Below are positions 18,409 through 26,573 of a DNA stretch of 64,000 bases, piece after piece. The stretch's first letter is position 1. Every line of letters starts with the position of its first letter. The translations under genes and the position numbers were made by a program. Source of the DNA: Geobacteraceae bacterium. Its GTDB lineage: Bacteria; Desulfobacterota; Desulfuromonadia; Desulfuromonadales; BM103. The stretch spans positions 62,001-126,000 of the forward strand of contig JAHEDT010000002.1 of assembly GCA_024641085.1 (NCBI GenBank), written 5' to 3'. A model generated the notes under the pieces. That model was given only the letters and a program-made list of their open reading frames with translations. It searched no databases and was not told the DNA's origin.

Positions 18409-18497
18409 GATCTTCCTCCTTACCGATTGAAGTGCATAAACGGCATCATGTCCGATTATCGAATCAGAGATGCTGCCAAGCCAGGCAGAACAAACAA

Positions 18498-18541
18498 ATA
18501 AAAAAGCCGCACCGCCAAAATTCATTTTGGCAGTCCGGCTG
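18498..18541 (-). terminator. Riboswitch expression platform: terminator overlapping the aptamer
   Basis: gccggactgccaaaa and ttttggcggtgcggc form a 15-position stem with one mismatch on a tgaa loop, directly followed by ttttttat. The 5' arm contains the last strand of the aptamer (ccggactgcc), so aptamer closure and terminator are mutually exclusive. Ligand binding should therefore prevent termination: an ON switch. Confidence 0.8.
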
Positions 18542-18607
18542 TCTCAAACAGAAAAGAATAAGACCCGTGACTTTCCGCCCCTGCCTCACGGCAGGTTTGG
18601 CCTTGTC
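18530..18607 (-). ncRNA. GEMM-I class cyclic-dinucleotide riboswitch aptamer
   Basis: On the minus strand the RNA reads aaggccaaacctgcc, then a gtga tetraloop closing a 5-6 bp stem, ggcaggggcggaaagtcacg, ggtctt..., and gagacagccggactgcc. This follows the c-di-GMP-I (GEMM-I) plan: GCAAACC, a GNRA hairpin, ggg-cgcaaag-c, a second hairpin, and a closing ccggg.tgcc strand pairing with the 5' ggc. Two positions deviate from consensus (ccaaacc, cggaaagtc). Specificity for c-di-GMP or for 3',3'-cGAMP (GEMM-Ib, common in Geobacter relatives) cannot be read with confidence. It lies 120 bases before the 45-residue lipoprotein gene. Confidence 0.75.
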
Positions 18608-18942
18608 AATAAAGGAAATTATTTTATTAATTCATTAAAAAGCAGGATCAACGTATTTATGTCAAGATTTTATATTTATCAATCTTATTTTATACAAACA
18701 TTTCGTTTTTTTCTCACAAATTTCTCACATTAATATTAGAAATAAAGAACCATGAGATATATAATGTGCCATCGCTCATATTGCCCGGGATTTAACCGTT
18801 AAATAGACATTGGGCTGATTTCCTTCTGCATGATTTGGATTTTTTTGCAGGATGAGAAGTCGCCTTACCAGTTATTCACCAATGTTCGAGATGCAACAGA
18901 TTGGCGCCAAGGAGACATTCTTTGGGACTCTGAAGTTGCGAC
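18608..18942. other. AT-rich intergenic stretch
   Basis: No gene. The promoter feeding the riboswitch should lie here, on the minus strand right of 18607. The stretch is strikingly AT-rich compared with the rest of the window. Confidence 0.5.
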
Positions 18943-19070
18943 AAAAAAAGCCCCGCAGTCATAAGGGTGACTGAGGGGCAAAGGGTTCTATGGGTTTTTC
19001 TTTTTAGGAGGGGTGAACATGAAGAAGTATGTTCTGGTGAATATCTTACTTATTTTGTCAGGTATGTCAA
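18943..19070 (+). repeat. Dispersed repeat family A, copy 1 (hairpin, RBS, micro-ORF)
   Basis: A-run, then gccccgcagtca...tgactgaggggc hairpin, then aaagggttctatgggttttt, a strong TTTTTAGGAGGGG ribosome site, and a micro-ORF starting MKKYVLVNILLI. The copy at 45285-45410 matches almost base for base over about 125 positions, and a decayed copy lies at 58403-58470. Confidence 0.8.
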
Positions 19071-19087
19071 GCAAAAAATTTATGTAG
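19019..19087 (+). CDS. Micro-ORF of repeat family A (22 codons)
   Basis: It follows AGGAGGGG at good spacing. The peptide begins MKKYVLVNILLILSG, a short positively charged start and hydrophobic stretch like a minimal membrane or leader peptide, and ends KKFM at a TAG. In the copy at 45358 the same frame stops after 12 residues. Translation is not proven; conservation of start, ribosome site and first 12 codons between copies is the evidence. Confidence 0.35.
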   Translation: MKKYVLVNILLILSGMSSKKFM

Positions 19088-19151
19088 AAAAACAGCCCCC
19101 GGCGTTCAATCCCGCCGGCACCCCAAACAAAGGCACCAAACTACTGAAGAC

Positions 19152-19258
19152 ATTAACTCACACAAAGACGTATAGGCGCAGGGAGCAATCCCAGAGCCGT
19201 GATATTCCCTTAAGATTTATGCACATTCCCTCTGCGCCTTTGCGCCTCTGCGTTAAAA
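19152..19258. repeat. Dispersed intergenic repeat, family C copy 2
   Basis: The left end is cacaaagacgtataggcgca and the right end ctctgcgcctttgcgcctct; the ends are loosely inverted. The shared core is agcaatcccagagccgtgat and agatttatgcacattccctc. The partner lies at 11561-11655. Confidence 0.7.
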
Positions 19259-19338
19259 CTTTTCAGGTTTTTGAACCGTAAAAAAATAGCTCCCGGCAGC
19301 AGCAGGAGCGCCAGGCGGATGACACCTCTACTAAAGCA

Positions 19339-19365
19339 AAAGGCCCGGCAATGCGCCGGGCCTTT
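19339..19365. terminator. Terminator of trxA
   Basis: aaaggcccggc and gccgggccttt form a perfect 11-bp stem on a 5-base loop, 28 bases past the trxA stop on the minus strand. Confidence 0.85.
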
Positions 19366-19392
19366 GTGATTCTACGGGTTGAGGGTCGACGC

Positions 19393-19722
19393 TTAAAGCG
19401 CCTTTTTCAACAAGCCTTCCAGCTGGGTCTTCGGCACCGCGCCGACCACCTGGTCAAAGACCTTGCCATCCTTGAACAGGATCAGGGTCGGGATACCGCG
19501 CACGCCGAACTGCCCCGGGGTCGCGGGGTTCTCGTCGACATTCAGCTTGCAGATTTTGACCTTGCCATCGTATTCATCTGCCAACTGGTCAACCAGCGGG
19601 CCGATCGCCTTGCACGGCGCACACCAGGACGCCCAGAAATCGACAAGCACTGGCACCGAGGACTGGTTCACTTCACTCTCAAAGGAATCATCCGTCACCT
19701 GGACGACTTTATCACTGGCCAT
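19393..19722 (-). CDS. trxA: Thioredoxin
   Basis: The 109-residue protein has the thioredoxin fold with the redox motif WCAPCK (Cys34 and Cys37), the upstream VLVDFWASWC strand, the cis-proline GIPTL and FKDGK. The middle residues are Ala-Pro rather than the common Gly-Pro; WCAPC thioredoxins are widespread. It has no signal peptide, so it is cytoplasmic: it reduces protein disulfides using electrons from a thioredoxin reductase encoded elsewhere. AAGGAGA precedes the ATG, with a sigma-70-like promoter upstream and a strong terminator after it, so it is a single-gene unit. Confidence 0.96.
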   Translation of the reverse strand: MASDKVVQVTDDSFESEVNQSSVPVLVDFWASWCAPCKAIGPLVDQLADEYDGKVKICKLNVDENPATPGQFGVRGIPTLILFKDGKVFDQVVGAVPKTQLEGLLKKAL

Positions 19723-19769
19723 AAGACTATCTCCTTTTGTATAGAAACTCCTGCAGACATTCGAGTTTC

Positions 19770-19797
19770 ATAATAATCCAACCGACCAAAAAATCAA
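19770..19797 (-). promoter_or_regulatory. Predicted sigma-70 promoter of trxA
   Basis: Minus strand: ttgatt (-35, 19792-19797), 16-base spacer, tattat (-10, 19770-19775), about 45 bases before the trxA ATG. Confidence 0.5.
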
Positions 19798-20347
19798 GCG
19801 ATTATCTTCCCGTGCTCCCTTAAATTGCCAGCACGGGTCATGGCTCTCCAAGGACAACAGTGCTAGAGACTCGAACCTGGAGGCGTTAAGTAAACGAACA
19901 CCTCATGAATGATATTTTGATGGGTAATAAGGCACGGCAATCCGTGATGCCAGAAAGATATTGACACCTCTAGAACGCCATTATATTGTGGAAAACAAGA
20001 GACTCGGCTATTGTAGGAATGGATTCTGGGCTTCCCCGCCTTGAATACCCGCCCGCAAAACAAACTGAAGTCATCGGAAATACAACGGCAACCGTGATTT
20101 GCGAGCCTGTCTGTGTTTCTCAATGATTGCAGAATCTTAAGTTTTCCTTGCCAAAAACCAATATCGCTGTAAGTCCCAGGCACAGAGGAGCAATGGTGTT
20201 ACTGCACGTCGCTACCGTGAGGGGTCGTTTCATAGCACCGGCGATACGTGTAGCGCCAGCATCTATCCGTGGCGTTCATCTGACCGCGCAGCACTTATTT
20301 TCAACCGGATGTTTTCTGAGCATCAACCTACAGAGAAGGAGGAGCTT
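19798..20347. other. Intergenic region upstream of the TRAP operon
   Basis: About 550 bases with no convincing gene or tRNA. The promoter of the catabolic operon should be near its right end; none was identified with confidence. Confidence 0.45.
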
Positions 20348-21373
20348 ATGAAAGTGAGAGTTATTTTATTCCTGGTCATGGTTTCACTCGTCATGATGGG
20401 GACCGTATCCGTAAGCCTGGGTGCAGAAGAGCCGGTGGTGTTGAAATGGGCAACCTACATCCCCCAGAATGACATGGACCCTCAATCCTCCACCCTGCAG
20501 TGGTTTGCAGACGAGCTTGAGAAACGAACCAATGGTCGATACAAGATCAACATTTTCTGGAGTGGGACCTTAGCCAAGGTCAAGGAAATCCCCTGGGCGG
20601 TCAGAGACGGCCTGGCCGACATGGGTGACCTGGTTACCCCCTATTTCCCAGACAATTTCCCAATCAACAACGTTGGCTGCTTTGTCGTGCCAATGGGTTT
20701 GACAACAGCTGAACTAGGCAAAGCCTACTATTACCTTCACGAAAAATACCCAGAGTTCAAGAAGGAGTTCACCGACCAGAACCTGGTGGCCATCGGTTTC
20801 CGCCCGCTGGAGTCCTACGGGATTCTGACCCGCGATCCCCGGAGGACCCTTGCCGAGTTGAAAGGCGCAAAAACCCGCACCTTCGGCAAGGCCTGGCCGG
20901 CGTTCATCAAGGCAATGGGCGGGGTTCCTGTTTCACTCGCAACGCCTGAAATGTACGAGGCCATGGAACGCGGCGTGCTGCAGGCAACGCCCATGGGCAT
21001 TACGCTGGCCAACCGTTGGAAGGTTGACCAGGTCGCCAAATACCTGATGGGGCCCATCACCCCCATCATGGGGCATATCCTGCTTATGAATCTCGAGGCG
21101 CACGAGAAACTGCCTGCGGATGTCAGGGCGATCATGGATGGCCTGGGTCAGGAGTACATGGTGCAATGGCTGAAGATTCTGGAAATCCAGATCGATGAGG
21201 TCAAGGCACTCTGGAAGACAACCGGTGTCGAGATTATCCCTATCGATCGGGCAGAAATCAGAAAGATTACCCAGAGCCCGGAGGTGAAGGCGATTCACGA
21301 AGACTGGATCAAACGAGCCAAAGCCAAGGGGCTCAAGGATGCCGAGGAAATTATCGGCATGTTCCTGCCGTAA
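20348..21373 (+). CDS. dctP: TRAP transporter solute-binding protein (DctP family)
   Basis: The 341-residue periplasmic protein has a signal peptide (residues 1-25, cleavage at SLGA-EEP). The DctP fold follows, with LKWATYIPQNDM at the mature N-terminus, GTLAKVKEIPWAVRDGLADMG and the TRAP signature region with ELKGAKTRTFGKAWPAFIKAMGGVPVSL, whose Arg is in the usual carboxylate-binding place. AAGGAGGAG precedes ATG 20348. It captures a carboxylate ligand for the DctQM permease encoded next. The ligand is not predictable from sequence; the downstream genes suggest an aromatic-derived or dicarboxylic acid. It is separated from dctQ by 175 bases containing a strong hairpin. Confidence 0.93.
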   Translation: MKVRVILFLVMVSLVMMGTVSVSLGAEEPVVLKWATYIPQNDMDPQSSTLQWFADELEKRTNGRYKINIFWSGTLAKVKEIPWAVRDGLADMGDLVTPYFPDNFPINNVGCFVVPMGLTTAELGKAYYYLHEKYPEFKKEFTDQNLVAIGFRPLESYGILTRDPRRTLAELKGAKTRTFGKAWPAFIKAMGGVPVSLATPEMYEAMERGVLQATPMGITLANRWKVDQVAKYLMGPITPIMGHILLMNLEAHEKLPADVRAIMDGLGQEYMVQWLKILEIQIDEVKALWKTTGVEIIPIDRAEIRKITQSPEVKAIHEDWIKRAKAKGLKDAEEIIGMFLP

Positions 21374-21391
21374 TTTTCTCTCGCGGGAAAG

Positions 21392-21432
21392 GACCAGCGG
21401 TGCGGCCCCATTCCGGGAAGGCACCGCTGGTC
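21392..21432 (+). promoter_or_regulatory. Intercistronic hairpin between dctP and dctQ
   Basis: gaccagcggtgc and gcaccgctggtc form a perfect 12-bp stem on a 17-base loop with no following T-run. Such stems after binding-protein genes commonly stabilise the upstream mRNA so the binding protein is made in excess of the permease. Confidence 0.6.
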
Positions 21433-21548
21433 ACCGCCCCCTCCGCGACACCGGGGCAGCTGCTATTTTTCCAGGCCCAGATCTCAGCTCACCGAGGGTG
21501 GCCCAAGCATTCAGCCAACACCCAGAATACAGTCATTCAGGAGGCTAA

Positions 21549-22070
21549 ATGGGTCCAGGGTGGTTCGACAATCTCTATCGGCGCTACAGCCTGTTCATAA
21601 GGTTTACGGGCTGTTGTGCAGGTTTTGCAACCCTCGCCATGATGTTTCTGGTCGGCGCCGACATCATCGGCCGCAAGTTCTTCAATGCTCCCATCGAAGG
21701 GACCTATGAAGTCACCGAAGGATTGCTTACCTTTGCAATTTATACCGGGGTTGCCTACACGCAACTGGAGCGGAGCCACGTCAGAGTCACCTTGTTCACC
21801 GACCGACTGTCGCCCAAGTGGCAATCCGTTATGCTGGCAACTGTCTATTTCATCGGATTCGTGTTTTTCGCTTGTGTCTCTTACTGCATGTTCTGCTTTG
21901 CCTGGGACTCCTGGCTGGTCAGGGAGGTGAAGTGGGGCACGGTTGAATACCCCCTCTACCCGGTGAAGGCGATAGCGGGAGCAGGTGTCTTTCTACTGGG
22001 CATCCAGTTTTTACTGGACGCGGTTCGGGAAGTTTTATACCCCGGCCAAGAACAGGAGAGTTCCCATTGA
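21549..22070 (+). CDS. dctQ: TRAP transporter small membrane subunit (DctQ family)
   Basis: The 173-residue protein has four predicted transmembrane segments (about 15-37, 56-76, 97-120 and 136-158) and the DctQ motifs GADIIGRKFFNAPIEGTYEVTE and LERSHVRV. It bridges the binding protein and the large permease. AGGAGG precedes the ATG. The stop overlaps the dctM TTG start by four bases. Confidence 0.92.
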   Translation: MGPGWFDNLYRRYSLFIRFTGCCAGFATLAMMFLVGADIIGRKFFNAPIEGTYEVTEGLLTFAIYTGVAYTQLERSHVRVTLFTDRLSPKWQSVMLATVYFIGFVFFACVSYCMFCFAWDSWLVREVKWGTVEYPLYPVKAIAGAGVFLLGIQFLLDAVREVLYPGQEQESSH

Positions 22071-23383
22071 CTGATACTCTTGTTGGCCTCTGCGGCATAG
22101 GCTTATTGGTCGTTTCTATCTTCAGCGGTATTCATATCGTTCTGGCCTTGGGCTTGATAGGAACCTTGGGTATCGTCGCTCTGGCTGGGTTGAGGGCCGC
22201 TTTTTCGGTACTCAGCACGACGTACTTCGACTTCACCCACTCCTATCATTTTTCGTGCATCCCCATGTTCGTGCTCATGGGAGGCTTCGCACTGGCTGCC
22301 GATTTGGGCAAAGACGCATTCGAGACGGCGCGGAGATGGATCGGTCGGTGGAAGGGCGGGCTGGCCATCGGCACCATAGCGTCATGCGCCGCCTTTGGCG
22401 CTGCGACAGGAACAAGCGTCGGCACCGCAGCTCTATTCGCCAGGCTCGCGTTACCCGAAATGTTGAAGCATGGCTACGATAAGGCGATTGCTTCAGCGAG
22501 CGTTGCCATCGCGGGGACCCTGGCAATGATGATCCCCCCCAGCGCCTTGATGGTTGTTTACGCCATACTTACAGGTCAAAGCATCGGGGCCCTGTTGATT
22601 GCCGGGGTCATCCCGGGGTTTACCTATGCATTGATTCTATCGATCACAACATTCATCTGGGTCTGGATCAACCCCCAAATAGCCCCCGTCGTCGAAGAGA
22701 AGTTTACCCTGAAGGAGAAATTGTACTCCCTCAGGCTGACAGGGCCGCTCATCCTGTGTATCGTCGCTATCATAGGAGGGCTTTACGCTGGCATCTTCAC
22801 GCCGACCGAGGCGGGCGCCGCCGGGGCCCTTATGACTTTTATCCTGGCCATCATCAAGAAGAAGGGGATCAAGGGTCTCAACCTGACCTATGCCCTGCTG
22901 GAGACGGTCAAAACATCCACCATGGTCTTTCTGATCATTACCAGCGCCATTGTTTTTTCCAAGTTCATGAGTCTGAGCGGTGTGGTGACTTTGCTGGGGA
23001 GCACCATCATCGCCTGGGAATTAAACCGGTGGCTGGTCTGGGGGATCGTGATCATTCTGTATCTTTTATTAGGCATGATTCTGGATGCTCCCTCGATGCT
23101 GGCCGTGTCGCTGCCAATTACACTGCCAATCATGACAAACCTTGGATTCAACCCCGTCTGGTTTGGCGTTTGTGTTGTTCTGCTCGCAGAAATTGGCCTG
23201 ATTACGCCTCCGGTGGGGGTCAATTGTTTCGTCGTTGCCGGTGCCGCAAAGGGGATGGTGCACCTGAACGACGTTTTCCGTGGGGTGCTCCCTTACGTTC
23301 TGGCAGGCATCGTCATGTTAATACTCCTGACGCTCTTCCCCGATTTAGCCTTGTGGTTACCGCGAACGATGGGACTTGAATAA
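22067..23383 (+). CDS. dctM: TRAP transporter large permease (DctM family)
   Basis: The 438-residue integral membrane protein has about twelve hydrophobic segments. It has DctM motifs such as FVLMGGFALAADLGKDAFE, GTSVGTAALFARLALPEM, MMIPPSALMVVYA, FTPTEAGAAGALMTFI and LITPPVGVNCFVVAGAA. It catalyses sodium-driven substrate import with DctP and DctQ. Start is TTG, preceded by AGGAGAG at good spacing and overlapping dctQ by four bases. A hairpin (ccgcagcg...cgctgcgg, 23386-23438) follows before the catabolic genes. Confidence 0.93.
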   Translation: MTDTLVGLCGIGLLVVSIFSGIHIVLALGLIGTLGIVALAGLRAAFSVLSTTYFDFTHSYHFSCIPMFVLMGGFALAADLGKDAFETARRWIGRWKGGLAIGTIASCAAFGAATGTSVGTAALFARLALPEMLKHGYDKAIASASVAIAGTLAMMIPPSALMVVYAILTGQSIGALLIAGVIPGFTYALILSITTFIWVWINPQIAPVVEEKFTLKEKLYSLRLTGPLILCIVAIIGGLYAGIFTPTEAGAAGALMTFILAIIKKKGIKGLNLTYALLETVKTSTMVFLIITSAIVFSKFMSLSGVVTLLGSTIIAWELNRWLVWGIVIILYLLLGMILDAPSMLAVSLPITLPIMTNLGFNPVWFGVCVVLLAEIGLITPPVGVNCFVVAGAAKGMVHLNDVFRGVLPYVLAGIVMLILLTLFPDLALWLPRTMGLE

Positions 23384-23536
23384 ATCCGCAGCGGGGCAGG
23401 AAAAACAGGCTCAACACTCGCCGCCCTCGTCGCTGCGGGGCAGCTCGACGGCTCAACCCGCAAGGGCAGAGAACGAGGCGCGGCAAACAGTTGAGGAGAT
23501 CTTTCCGCTGCAGACCATGTGATTTCAGAGGTGGTT

Positions 23537-24199
23537 ATGACCGATCACACCATGGCTCGGCCATCGCACGGGCCGACAGAAAAGATGACGCTCAGGACGA
23601 CGCTGACATCCCCTTTCGGCAGGAAGGTCAGGATCGCCGCGCAGGTCCTCGGGGTCAGCGCTCTGATCGAAGTTGTTCCTGCCGACACGATGGACGAAGG
23701 GGATTCCTTGCGTCAGCAGAACCCTTTGGGCAAGATGCCCTGCCTGCTGCTTGGCGACGGCACGGCAATGTACGATAGCCGGGTGATCATCGAGTACCTG
23801 GAAAGCCTGGTGGAGCAGCCATCCCTGACGCCATCGGCCGGGTTGGAGCGCTACCAAGCCCTGACCGCCGCATCCCTCTGTGACGGCATCACCGATGCGG
23901 CCCTGCTGATGGTATACGAAAGGCGCTTCCGCGCACCGGAACAGGTGTCCGAGCGTTGGCTGGCGCATCAGCGCGGCAAGGTGGAACGCGCACTTGCGAC
24001 CATGGAACAGAACCCGCCGGACCCGACCAAGACGACAATTGCGGCCATCAACCTGGCATGTGCCCTCGGCTACCTCGACTGGCGGCAGCCCGTCGAATGG
24101 CGAACGACTCATCCACGCCTGGTCGAGTGGCTGAACAGGTTTTCTGCCAGCGAACCGGCGTTCAGGATGACCGCCCGGCCAGAGGAGGTTGACGTATGA
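23537..24199 (+). CDS. Glutathione S-transferase-family protein
   Basis: From ATG 23537 (GAGGTGG just before it) the protein has 220 residues. An in-frame GTG (23519) and a later ATG (23585, MTLRTTLTSPFGRKVRI) are alternatives; the last begins exactly at the usual GST N-terminus. The thioredoxin-like domain has TSPFGRKVRI and NPLGKMPCLLLGDGTAMYDSRVIIEYLE (with cis-Pro and Ser/Arg contacts). The helical C-terminal domain has YLDWRQPVEWRTTHPRLVEWLNR. In a catabolic operon it could act as an isomerase or in ring/ether cleavage. Whether this anaerobe-type genome makes glutathione is unknown. The stop overlaps the next gene (ATGA). Confidence 0.85.
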   Translation: MTDHTMARPSHGPTEKMTLRTTLTSPFGRKVRIAAQVLGVSALIEVVPADTMDEGDSLRQQNPLGKMPCLLLGDGTAMYDSRVIIEYLESLVEQPSLTPSAGLERYQALTAASLCDGITDAALLMVYERRFRAPEQVSERWLAHQRGKVERALATMEQNPPDPTKTTIAAINLACALGYLDWRQPVEWRTTHPRLVEWLNRFSASEPAFRMTARPEEVDV

Positions 24200-24744
24200 G
24201 CCGTATCACACCGATTGATCCTGACCAGCTTACCCCGCGCCAGCGAACAGTGTACGACGCCATTGCGGCCTCCCCTCGCGGTGGAGTTCGCGGGCCCCTT
24301 GCCGTGTGGCTGGCCAGGCCTGAACTGGCCGATCTGGCGCAGTCGCTTGGCCGCTACTGCCGATACGAGACACTCTTGCCACCGCAGCTTTCAGAGCTGG
24401 CGATCCTGGTGACGGCCCGCGTTTGGGGCTCGGAGTTCGAATGGCAGGCCCACAAGAAAATCGCGCTCCAGGCCGGCATTCCGGCCAGCATTATAGAAGC
24501 CATACGTCAGGGGCAGACGCCGGATTTTGCCCACCAGAACGAATCGATCGTCCATGACTTTGCTCTGGCCGTTCACCGTGACCGCAAGGTGCCCCAGGAG
24601 CTCTACGACCGGGCGGTCGCCGCCCTCGGCGAGGACGCGGTCGTCGACCTGACCGGCGTGCTCGGCTATTACGGTCTGGTTTCGATGACCATCAACATCT
24701 TCGAAGTGGACCCCCTTGACCCCAAGGCCTGTGAACTCTGCTAA
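24196..24744 (+). CDS. Carboxymuconolactone decarboxylase-family protein
   Basis: The 182-residue protein has the CMD/AhpD fold, with QLSELAILVTARVWGSEFEWQAHKKIALQAGI in the core and LYDRAVAALGEDAVVDLTGVLGYYGLVSMTINIFEV as the second helical repeat. The CxxC redox pair of AhpD peroxidases is absent (EWQAH instead), which favours a decarboxylase or lyase-like role over peroxide reduction. It overlaps the GST gene by four bases and is followed by the LigI-like hydrolase. Together these resemble steps of aromatic-acid ring-fission product metabolism. Confidence 0.88.
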   Translation: MSRITPIDPDQLTPRQRTVYDAIAASPRGGVRGPLAVWLARPELADLAQSLGRYCRYETLLPPQLSELAILVTARVWGSEFEWQAHKKIALQAGIPASIIEAIRQGQTPDFAHQNESIVHDFALAVHRDRKVPQELYDRAVAALGEDAVVDLTGVLGYYGLVSMTINIFEVDPLDPKACELC

Positions 24745-24793
24745 CCAAGCTGTCCTGTCCCGCGTGTCGTCAACATACGGCTAAGGAGTAGAC

Positions 24794-25666
24794 ATGGCCC
24801 TTTCAGACATCACCTACCACCCGGCCCCCAGCAAGCCGAAGATCGTACTCCCCATAGGGGCCTGCGACGCGCATTGTCACGTTTTCGGGCCAACCGACCG
24901 GTTCCCCTATGCGCAGGATGCCCGCTTCAGACCCGGAGAAGCCCCTAAGGAGAAGCTGTTTGCCCTGCACGACCTGCTGGGTTTCGAACGCTGCGTGGTG
25001 GTCCACTCCGGATGTCACGGCTACGACAATTCGGTAACAGCTGACGCGATCGCGGCGCGCCCGGGCCGCTATCGGGGCATTGCCCTGCTGCCTCCTGAAC
25101 TCAGCGATGCCGAAATCAGGGCTCTCGATGGACAGGGCTTCCGCGGAGCACGTTTCAACTACATGGCGCATCTTAAAGCGGGCATCGCCATCTCTGACCT
25201 GCCCGCCTTTGCAACCAGGCTGAAGGATTTCAACTGGCACCTGTTGATTCACATGGACAATAAGTACATTGCGGAAATGGCGCCGACCCTGAGTCGGATA
25301 TCGGTCCCTGTGGTGATCGACCATATGGGGCGGATCGATGCCTCGGAGGGCCCCGACCAAGCACCGTTTGCAGCCCTGATGAGACTTCTCGAGCACGAAC
25401 ACATCTGGGTCAAGGTCAGTGGATCAGAACGTGCGTCGCGCCAGGAGGCCCCTTATGCCGACGCTGTGCCTTTCGCAAGGCGGCTGGTTGAGACCTTTCC
25501 CGACCGGGTCTTGTGGGGAACCGACTGGCCACACCCCAATTTCCGCTCTTCGCCGCCGGATGACGGTGTACTGACCGACCTGCTGGCAGAGATCGCCCCG
25601 AGCGAAGCGCACCTCCGCGCCCTGCTGGTAGACAACCCCATGAATCTCTATCGATTTGATAAATAG
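24794..25666 (+). CDS. LigI-like metal-independent or metal amidohydrolase (2-pyrone-4,6-dicarboxylate hydrolase family)
   Basis: The 290-residue TIM-barrel protein of the amidohydrolase-2/COG3618 type carries the N-terminal HxH (DAHCHVFGPTDRFPY, His27/His29) seen in 2-pyrone-4,6-dicarboxylate lactonase. It also has MDNKY, VVIDHMGRID and the C-terminal LWGTDWPHPNF with the catalytic Asp. Family members hydrolyse cyclic esters (lactones) of ring-cleavage acids. AAGGAG precedes the ATG. Position between a CMD-family gene and an SDR gene supports a role in a carboxylated lactone pathway. The exact substrate cannot be told. Confidence 0.85.
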   Translation: MALSDITYHPAPSKPKIVLPIGACDAHCHVFGPTDRFPYAQDARFRPGEAPKEKLFALHDLLGFERCVVVHSGCHGYDNSVTADAIAARPGRYRGIALLPPELSDAEIRALDGQGFRGARFNYMAHLKAGIAISDLPAFATRLKDFNWHLLIHMDNKYIAEMAPTLSRISVPVVIDHMGRIDASEGPDQAPFAALMRLLEHEHIWVKVSGSERASRQEAPYADAVPFARRLVETFPDRVLWGTDWPHPNFRSSPPDDGVLTDLLAEIAPSEAHLRALLVDNPMNLYRFDK

Positions 25667-25676
25667 AAGGAGACAT

Positions 25677-26486
25677 TTGGACATCATGAGTGGACGCCTG
25701 CAAGATCGAGTAGCAATCATTACCGGTGCGGGTTGCGTTGGTCCAGGTTGGGGGAACGGTCGTGCCTCAGCAGTACGCTTCGCCGAGGAGGGCGCCCGAG
25801 TTTTCGCCGTTGACCGTAGCCAGGAAGCCCTGGAAGAGACCGTCCAGAGGGTTGAGGCCGCTGGCGGGGACATTGACGTTCATCTCTGTGACGTCACTGA
25901 TGCGGCCCAGCTCCAGGCGATGGTGCAGACCTGCCTTGACCGGTTCGGCCGTATCGATATCCTGGTCAACAACGTTGGCGGATCCGCAAGAGGCGGCCCG
26001 GCAGAAATGTCCGAAGAGGTCTGGAAAGCCCAAATCGATTACAACCTGACCAGCGTTTTTCTCGCCTGCAAACACGTCTTGCCCTGCATGGTCGAGCAGA
26101 GGAAAGGCGCGATTGTCAACACCTCCTCGACATCGGGGATTCGCTGGACCGGTTCGGCACAAACGGCCTATGCGGCGAGCAAGGCCGGGATCATCCAGCT
26201 GTCAAGGGTGATCGCCGTGGAATATGCCCCCTTCGGAATCCGGGTCAACACGGTCATCCCCGGCCAGTTGCATACGCCGATGGTCGAGGGCCGGCTCGCC
26301 GGGCAACGGAGCGGTGGCGACGTGGACGCCCTGCTCAAGCAACGGCTCGCCCGCATTCCGCTCGGCTTCATGGGGGATGGGCGAGACACGGCAAATGCGG
26401 CCCTGTTCCTCGCCTCTGACGAAGCCAGGTTCATTACCGGGGCGGAAATTGTTGTGGATGGTGGGATGTCGGTACGCTGTGACTGA
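25677..26486 (+). CDS. Short-chain dehydrogenase/reductase
   Basis: Start at TTG 25677 has AAGGAG at ideal spacing; an in-frame ATG at 25686 gives MSGRLQDRV and is the alternative. From the TTG it has 269 residues. It has the SDR cofactor motif in an expanded form (TGAGCVGPGWGNGRA, two extra small residues compared with TGxxxGIG), NNVGG, the catalytic Ser in NTSSTSG, and YAASK with Tyr/Lys. The C-terminal FITGAEIVVDGG is typical. It likely oxidises a hydroxy-acid intermediate with NAD(P)+. It begins ten bases after the LigI-like gene. Confidence 0.88.
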   Translation: MDIMSGRLQDRVAIITGAGCVGPGWGNGRASAVRFAEEGARVFAVDRSQEALEETVQRVEAAGGDIDVHLCDVTDAAQLQAMVQTCLDRFGRIDILVNNVGGSARGGPAEMSEEVWKAQIDYNLTSVFLACKHVLPCMVEQRKGAIVNTSSTSGIRWTGSAQTAYAASKAGIIQLSRVIAVEYAPFGIRVNTVIPGQLHTPMVEGRLAGQRSGGDVDALLKQRLARIPLGFMGDGRDTANAALFLASDEARFITGAEIVVDGGMSVRCD

Positions 26487-26573
26487 TCAGCTGTTCGTGT
26501 CTCCAGCCACCGCATGGTGTGGGCAACGCCTTTTCTTGACAGGACCCGTTTCAATTGAAGAAGGAACCCCAGA

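Noticed and set aside
19860-19900. Possible T-arm-like gactcgaacctgg on the reverse strand
   Set aside because: The stem bases do not pair and no D or anticodon arm is nearby; no tRNA.
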